DNA from: Opitutia bacterium
Lineage (GTDB): Bacteria; Verrucomicrobiota; Verrucomicrobiia; Opitutales; Seribacteraceae
DNA length: 53,831 nt
Direction of reading: 5' to 3'
Assembly: GCA_002721705.1 (NCBI GenBank)
Contig: PBLJ01000008.1
Location: forward strand, 1 to 53,831
Part shown: in pieces, positions 49,507 to 53,831 of the stretch
Layout: the number at the start of each line of letters is the position of its first letter
Position numbering within the stretch: the stretch's first letter is position 1
The notes under the pieces: model-generated
What the model saw: only the letters and a program-made list of their open reading frames with translations
Told to the model about the DNA's origin: nothing
Database searches by the model: none
Program-made: the position numbers and the translations under genes

Positions 49507-50277
49507 CTATTCGCGGCTTTTATCGGGCGTTTCGGACGAATCGGTTCCGTTTGATTCCGATGCGGTCGCGTTGGAATCCGGTTCGTTCGGGTCTCTGGGT
49601 TTTCCATGAGGCGACGTCATGGGTCGCAATTCGGGATATTTGGCTATCAGAATGCGCAAGTTATCACCCGCCAAACGGTTTGCCACGGGAGCCAAAGGGT
49701 TGAAGCTGGAGGCAGAAGTCAGCATATCCCGTGCTTCAGCCGTCTTTCCCTCCCCCTCAAAAATAGCCGCCAAATTCAGGCGCGCATATTGAATCTCGGG
49801 CTTGTTCGAGTGTGCGACGATAATCTGCTCATACGCAGCCTTAGCCTCGGCTGTCTTGCCACCTTCATCCAGACAAACCGCCCGCCCCAAGTCTGCCGCC
49901 GCTTTCATTGGGCTTCGCCCATGCCTAGCGGCAAAAGCCTCGAATTGATTTTGCGCCTCTTCGTACTTGCCCGCATCAAGCAGCGAACGTGCCCAAATCA
50001 ACCACGCCCTCTGGCCTGCGCTCGTTTCGGGATATTCGCTGTATACGGCCTGATAACTTTCCGGGGTTACCGACCCGTTGAGCATCTTCGCCATGTTCGT
50101 GCCCTCTAGAGCACCTCCAGCCTCGCCGACGAGTTGCGTGGCGTTAAATCGGTTGATGTAAATGGAGAAGCCCACAATCAGGGCAACACCCACGCCAACG
50201 ATCACCGCCAAGCGGTTTTCCTCCACCCACGCCCAAAACTCAAACAGGGCATCAGACTCTTGGTCATGTTCACTCAC
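49507..50277 (-). CDS. Membrane-anchored TPR protein (YfgM-like)
   Basis: Protein of 256 residues. A short N-terminal cytoplasmic segment is followed by one membrane helix (LAVIVGVGVALIVGFSIYI, around residues 24-42) and then TPR-like helical repeats, for example AGKYEEAQNQFEAFAARHG, GKTAEAKAAYEQIIVAHS and GKTAEARDMLTSASSF. The acidic, Ser/Asn-rich tail is probably disordered. YfgM-type proteins assist outer-membrane or periplasmic protein handling, which is only an analogy here. The start is GTG. It is divergent from nuoA. Confidence 0.8.
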   Translation of the reverse strand: MSEHDQESDALFEFWAWVEENRLAVIVGVGVALIVGFSIYINRFNATQLVGEAGGALEGTNMAKMLNGSVTPESYQAVYSEYPETSAGQRAWLIWARSLLDAGKYEEAQNQFEAFAARHGRSPMKAAADLGRAVCLDEGGKTAEAKAAYEQIIVAHSNKPEIQYARLNLAAIFEGEGKTAEARDMLTSASSFNPLAPVANRLAGDNLRILIAKYPELRPMTSPHGKPRDPNEPDSNATASESNGTDSSETPDKSRE

Positions 50278-50286
50278 GAGCCGGAG

Positions 50287-50315
50287 ATATTTGAAATTTC
50301 AGGCCCGATTGGCAA
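50287..50315 (-). promoter_or_regulatory. Possible promoter of the TPR gene
   Basis: On the minus strand, TTGCCA, 17 bases, AAATAT, ending 9 bases before the GTG. Confidence 0.4.
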
Positions 50316-50334
50316 GCCGCAAATCCCTTTCGCC

Positions 50335-50363
50335 TTGCCACTCTCCACCCCTCCCAGTACCGT
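50335..50363 (+). promoter_or_regulatory. Promoter of the lone nuoA gene
   Basis: TTGCCA, 17 bases, TACCGT, then exactly 6 bases to the GTG start. The gene therefore has its own promoter rather than depending on a nuo operon. Confidence 0.55.
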
Positions 50364-50369
50364 CCGGCC

Positions 50370-50765
50370 GTGCAGGAGCCGCAACAATACTTAGCCGTCC
50401 TGATACTTCTCGGCATCGCGATCGCCTTTGCGGGTGGCAATTTACTCGTCTCCGTCATCTTGGGCAGATGGTTTGGCAAACGCACCGCCGGGTCGAGCGC
50501 GGTCAAGGACACCCCTTACGAGTGCGGCATGCTCCCCGAGGGGGAAGGCTCCAGCCGCATGTCCGTAAAATTTTACCTCGTAGCCATGCTTTTCATTCTC
50601 TTCGACATTGAGGTTGTGTTTCTTTACCCATGGGCGGTCATCTATAAAGACATGCTATCCGGTCACGCCGCTCTCATCTTGGGTAGCATGCTCTCCTTCT
50701 TGGGCATCCTCTTCGTCGGTTACATCTACGCATTGAGGAAAAAAGCCTTTGACTGGAAGAACTAG
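50370..50765 (+). CDS. nuoA: NADH-quinone oxidoreductase subunit A (isolated)
   Basis: Membrane subunit of complex I, 131 residues with three hydrophobic segments. The conserved loop DTPYECGMLPEGEG (the ECG motif) and helix YLVAMLFILFDIEVVFLYPWA, with its two membrane acidic residues, identify it. nuoB does not follow; a phosphohexomutase starts seven bases downstream. So nuoA is separated from the rest of the complex, which is unusual because nuoA usually heads a nuo operon. It could serve the main complex encoded elsewhere or a second one. Confidence 0.93.
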   Translation: MQEPQQYLAVLILLGIAIAFAGGNLLVSVILGRWFGKRTAGSSAVKDTPYECGMLPEGEGSSRMSVKFYLVAMLFILFDIEVVFLYPWAVIYKDMLSGHAALILGSMLSFLGILFVGYIYALRKKAFDWKN

Positions 50766-50771
50766 GCAGCC

Positions 50772-52214
50772 ATGGGCACCACTCTGCCGCCCATTCAGTT
50801 CGGCACCTCTGGTTGGCGCGGATTAATCGCCAAGGATTTCACCTTTGACCGCGTGCGCCTTGCTGCTCAAGGTACCGCTGATTACCTCAAGGCCGAACGC
50901 CGCAAAAAAACTTCGCCGCTTGCTGCCCGCAAGCCTACCATCATCCTCGGCCACGACGCCCGTTTCCTTGGCCGCGATTTTGCCCTCGCCGCCGCCGAGG
51001 TCCTTGAGGCCAGCGGCTTCACCGCCCTACTCTGTGACCGCGACACCCCCACGCCTGTCATCAGCCACGCCATCCGCGCCCGTAAAGCACTCGGCGGCAT
51101 CAACATGACCGCCAGTCATAACCCTGCCGAATGGCAGGGCCTGAAATTTTCACTACACAACGGTGCCCCAGCCACGCCCGAGGCCACCCAGAAAATCGAG
51201 GCCGCCATCGCCAAGCGGCAGGCCAAGAACTGGAAATTCAACGGGAGCGTGATTGGCACCTATACTTGTAAGGAGATCGATCCATTACCCGCATACTTTA
51301 AACGCATCCGACAGCTCGTTGATTTTAAGGCCATTAAAAAGGCCAAGATGAAAATTTCCGTAGAGCTGATGTACGGCGCCGGCCGTGGTTATCTCGATAC
51401 ATTGCTAGAAGAGGCCGGCGTAAAGGTTACCCGTTTCCATGATTTCTCGAACCCTCTCTTCGGCAACCAACCGCCCGAGCCCAATGCAGAAGGCATGACT
51501 GAAGCCGCCGCCTGTGTCGCTGCGGGCAAAGCCCAGATGGCCCTCGGCTTGGACGGTGATGCCGATCGGTTTGGCGTGGTGGACAAGGACGGCACCTGGC
51601 TGACGCCGAACCAAATCCTCGCGCTCTCCCTGTATCACCTCAAGAAAAACCGCCGCTGGACCGGTGCCGCCGTGCGCACAGTGCCCACCAGCCACATGAT
51701 TGACGCAATCGCCGAATATCTTGGTGTAAAGCTCCACGAGACCCCCGTCGGCTTCAAATACATCGGCGCGCTCATGGAGAGCGAACCGATCATTGTCGGC
51801 GGCGAGGAAAGCGGCGGCCTCAGCGTAAAGGGGCACGTGCCCGAAAAGGACGGCATCCTCGCCTGCCTGCTGATGGCAGAACTCGTGGCTGTGGAACGCA
51901 AGCCGCTCGGCAAAATCCTTAAGCAACTAGAAAAACACATCGGCGAGTTCCACACCGACCGCATCAACATCCACATCAATCCCGCGCAAAAAGCCGCCAT
52001 TCTGAATCGACTCGCGCAGGGTCTGGATAAGATAGGCACCACACCCGTGCATGAATTCATCACCACAGACGGGTACAAATTTCTCCTGCCCAACGGCGAA
52101 TGGGTTGCCTTTCGAGCCAGCGGTACCGAACCAGTTATCCGATGTTATCTGGAAACGAAAAGCGCAAGCCGTATGAAGACATTGCAAAGTGCTTGTCGGA
52201 AAATTTTGAAGTGA
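50772..52214 (+). CDS. Phosphoglucomutase/phosphomannomutase family protein
   Basis: Alpha-D-phosphohexomutase of 480 residues, interconverting hexose 1- and 6-phosphates for glycogen, LPS or exopolysaccharide precursors. FGTSGWRGLIAKDF opens domain 1. INMTASHNPAEWQGLK carries the phosphoserine loop, LGLDGDADRFGVVD the Mg site, VGGEESGGLS the sugar-specificity loop, and FRASGTEPVIRCYLET the phosphate loop. All four are intact. Whether glucose, mannose or glucosamine is preferred cannot be told; the GEESGG loop fits glucose/mannose enzymes rather than GlmM. It is tightly linked to nuoA (seven-base gap). Confidence 0.93.
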   Translation: MGTTLPPIQFGTSGWRGLIAKDFTFDRVRLAAQGTADYLKAERRKKTSPLAARKPTIILGHDARFLGRDFALAAAEVLEASGFTALLCDRDTPTPVISHAIRARKALGGINMTASHNPAEWQGLKFSLHNGAPATPEATQKIEAAIAKRQAKNWKFNGSVIGTYTCKEIDPLPAYFKRIRQLVDFKAIKKAKMKISVELMYGAGRGYLDTLLEEAGVKVTRFHDFSNPLFGNQPPEPNAEGMTEAAACVAAGKAQMALGLDGDADRFGVVDKDGTWLTPNQILALSLYHLKKNRRWTGAAVRTVPTSHMIDAIAEYLGVKLHETPVGFKYIGALMESEPIIVGGEESGGLSVKGHVPEKDGILACLLMAELVAVERKPLGKILKQLEKHIGEFHTDRINIHINPAQKAAILNRLAQGLDKIGTTPVHEFITTDGYKFLLPNGEWVAFRASGTEPVIRCYLETKSASRMKTLQSACRKILK

Positions 52215-52239
52215 AATACAGGCCATAACACCGTAAATT
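52211..52239 (+). promoter_or_regulatory. Possible promoter of the FHA-kinase gene
   Basis: GTGAAA (4 of 6 to -35), 17 bases, TAAATT, ending 7 bases before the ATG. The -35 overlaps the stop codon of the phosphohexomutase. Confidence 0.4.
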
Positions 52240-52246
52240 TACAGCA

Positions 52247-53831
52247 ATGGCTGAGCAACGAGTCAACATTCTGATTTATAAACCAGATGGGACTCTAATT
52301 GCCCAATATCTCCTTGGTGATGGAGAACATTTAATTGGACGAGACATCAATTGTCCCGTTTATCTCGATAGCGAATATATCTCAGCCAATCACGCCAAGC
52401 TCGATCTGGGAGTTGATGGAATTTACATAGAAGACCTCAATAGCACCTCCGGCACTTTCCTGGATGGGGTTACCGTAAGGGGCAAGTTACGAGTCAAGCC
52501 GGGTCAAGTATTGCAGGTAGGCGATCTAACGATCGACCTGCAACCTGAGAGCACGGACAATATTGGTCCGGGCAGCCGATTGGCTGACGGCCGTTATACC
52601 CTAATCCGTTTACTGGGCCGAGGCGGTATGGGCGAGGTATGGCTGGCCAAGGATGAACAACTGGAGGAGGAAGTTGCTCTTAAAAAACTACCGCCGGAAG
52701 TAGGAGCTGACGCCATGGCCCTGGCCGACATGCGGCGCGAGGTACAAAAGAGCCGCATCCTGAGCCATCCCAACATCATTCGCATCCATGATCTTTACGC
52801 GAAAGCTGGCGAAGACCCATTAATCACCTTGGAATATGTTGATGGCACGGACTTAACAGCCATCGCTGCCACCAAGACCAATGGAATTTTTAATTGGGCC
52901 GAAATGGAGCCCTTGATACTGCAGCTTTGCAGTGCCCTTGAGTTTGCCCACGAGCAAAAGATTGTTCACCGTGACCTTAAGCCGGCTAACTTGATGGTCA
53001 GCCGCAAGAGCCAAGTGAAACTGGCTGACTTCGGGATTGCCGCCACGATGGCTGATTCCCTGAGTCGCTCCTCCATGCAGGGCTTGATTAGCGGCACCAC
53101 CCTCTACATGAGTCCGCAACAGATGGAGGGCGAAGCACCTCGAGCCAGTGATGACATCTACTCTTTTGGCGCCACTCTCTATGAATTGCTAACCAGTCGC
53201 CCGCCTTTTTATACCGGAAACGTAGAACATCAGGTGGTCAACGTAACTCCCAAGCCGATGGACCAGCGGTTGGCGGAGTTTGGCTTTGCAAATGATATTC
53301 CTGAGCATATTCAGCAACTGGTGATGAGTTGTCTGGCCAAGGAACCTGAAGGCCGGCCCAAAGACATGGAGGCCATTATCCAGTGGATCAAAAGCAAGGG
53401 TAATGACAAGGACGCTGTGCCCAAACCCTCCACGAAAGTAGTGCGACGTTCACGCACAGCAAATCTATCTGCTGAGTCAGAGCTTTCGCCCGCAAAGAAA
53501 GGAGCAAAGATTGCTGCCATAGCGGGAGTAATTGCTCTTGCGATAGGGTTGGGCATCTGGGCCAAGAACCAGATAACCGAACTGGGCAGCGCACAACAAC
53601 AGGCTCAAAGCTCAGGCCGCAAAACATCCAATCCTCCAGTCACGCAACCGACTAACCCGGCCATATCCGGCAAAGAAAGACTCCTTTGGGAATTTGAAAC
53701 GGGAAATTATGTGCGCTCCTCCCCCGCAATCGGCTCGGATGGCACGGTTTATGTCGGGTCACATGACAACAAGCTCTATGCCATCAATGGCAAGAGTGGG
53801 GTCAAGCTATGGGAATTTGAAACGCGAGGTG
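52247..53831 (+). CDS. FHA-domain Ser/Thr protein kinase with C-terminal PQQ-type propeller (truncated by window)
   Basis: Open to the right edge; about 528 residues visible. FHA domain at about residues 25-90 (LIGRDINCPVYLDSEYIS, NSTSGTFLDG), which binds phosphothreonine peptides. Hanks-type kinase at about 115-390: glycine loop LGRGGMGEVWLA, catalytic HRDLKPANL with H241-R-D, DFGIAA, and SGTTLYMSPQQM (activation/P+1 loop). One membrane helix follows at about 419-437 (AAIAGVIALAIGLGIW), then a linker and the first PQQ/beta-propeller repeats outside the cell (LLWEFETGNYVRSSPAIGSD, YVGSHDNKLYAINGKSG). Sensing by the propeller controlling an internal kinase is inference. FHA fused to a PQQ-type kinase is typical of PVC bacteria and rare elsewhere. 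Confidence 0.92.
   Translation, partial: MAEQRVNILIYKPDGTLIAQYLLGDGEHLIGRDINCPVYLDSEYISANHAKLDLGVDGIYIEDLNSTSGTFLDGVTVRGKLRVKPGQVLQVGDLTIDLQPESTDNIGPGSRLADGRYTLIRLLGRGGMGEVWLAKDEQLEEEVALKKLPPEVGADAMALADMRREVQKSRILSHPNIIRIHDLYAKAGEDPLITLEYVDGTDLTAIAATKTNGIFNWAEMEPLILQLCSALEFAHEQKIVHRDLKPANLMVSRKSQVKLADFGIAATMADSLSRSSMQGLISGTTLYMSPQQMEGEAPRASDDIYSFGATLYELLTSRPPFYTGNVEHQVVNVTPKPMDQRLAEFGFANDIPEHIQQLVMSCLAKEPEGRPKDMEAIIQWIKSKGNDKDAVPKPSTKVVRRSRTANLSAESELSPAKKGAKIAAIAGVIALAIGLGIWAKNQITELGSAQQQAQSSGRKTSNPPVTQPTNPAISGKERLLWEFETGNYVRSSPAIGSDGTVYVGSHDNKLYAINGKSGVKLWEFETRG

Noticed and set aside
1-53831. CRISPR arrays, insertion sequences, prophage or integron features
   Set aside because: No regularly spaced direct repeats, transposase, integrase or terminal inverted repeats were seen in either strand.

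Overview
The window is about 53.8 kb of a bacterial chromosome of moderately high GC. Genes are densely packed on both strands and no gap between genes exceeds 300 bases. The gene mix points to the PVC superphylum, most likely Verrucomicrobiota. It includes a secreted sulfatase, a tricorn-like protease, an FHA-kinase-PQQ protein, DUF3500 and ConA-like secreted proteins, a hopanoid set and a UbiD decarboxylase. This placement is inference, because no rRNA is present. Both ends cut through genes: a DEAD-box helicase on the left and an FHA/Ser-Thr kinase on the right.

Layout. 1-3.2 kb: helicase, tRNA-Pro(UGG), an SDR-like protein, ispF, a small charged protein and a C26 amidase. 3.2-8.3 kb (minus): M81 peptidase, RraA-like protein, argS, a PTS IIA-like protein and a membrane metallopeptidase. 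8.35-22.6 kb (plus): pyrE, msrA, two tandem secreted paralogues, UbiD decarboxylase, sulfatase, a LuxE/LuxC fatty-acid reductase pair, queD, a VOC protein and a tricorn-like protease. 22.6-27.8 kb: a GC-rich NAD-linked formate dehydrogenase locus. It has a NuoE-NuoF fusion, a molybdopterin subunit that reads through an in-frame UGA (selenocysteine) with a clear bacterial SECIS hairpin, and then fdhD. 27.8-30.4 kb (minus): panB-moaC-mog-psd, translationally overlapped. 30.5-35.0 kb (minus): an Nramp-like transporter, folK-dapB-dapA and dapF. 35.1-38.6 kb: squalene-hopene cyclase, a hopanoid-type nucleosidase and a squalene/phytoene synthase. 38.6-44.5 kb (minus): an NtrC-type two-component pair, coaC-like, gmk, yicC and ymdB. 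44.6-53.8 kb: DUF3500 protein, an RNA methyltransferase, a degenerate SGNH protein, tRNA-Pro(CGG), a NUDIX hydrolase, an aquaporin, a TPR protein, a lone nuoA, a phosphohexomutase and the FHA kinase.

Two observations stand out. First, the formate dehydrogenase is a selenoprotein that ordinary gene calling splits in two. Mo-cofactor genes (moaC, mog) and fdhD lie beside it, so the neighbourhood forms a formate oxidation module. Second, many genes have a recognisable promoter, TTGnnn, usually 17 bases, then TAnnnT, whose -10 box ends only 6-11 bases before the start codon. Transcription would then start on or within about 5 bases of the start codon, which means leaderless mRNAs. The aquaporin is the clear exception, with a leader and a strong Shine-Dalgarno. 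No CRISPR array, insertion sequence, phage or plasmid gene was seen.
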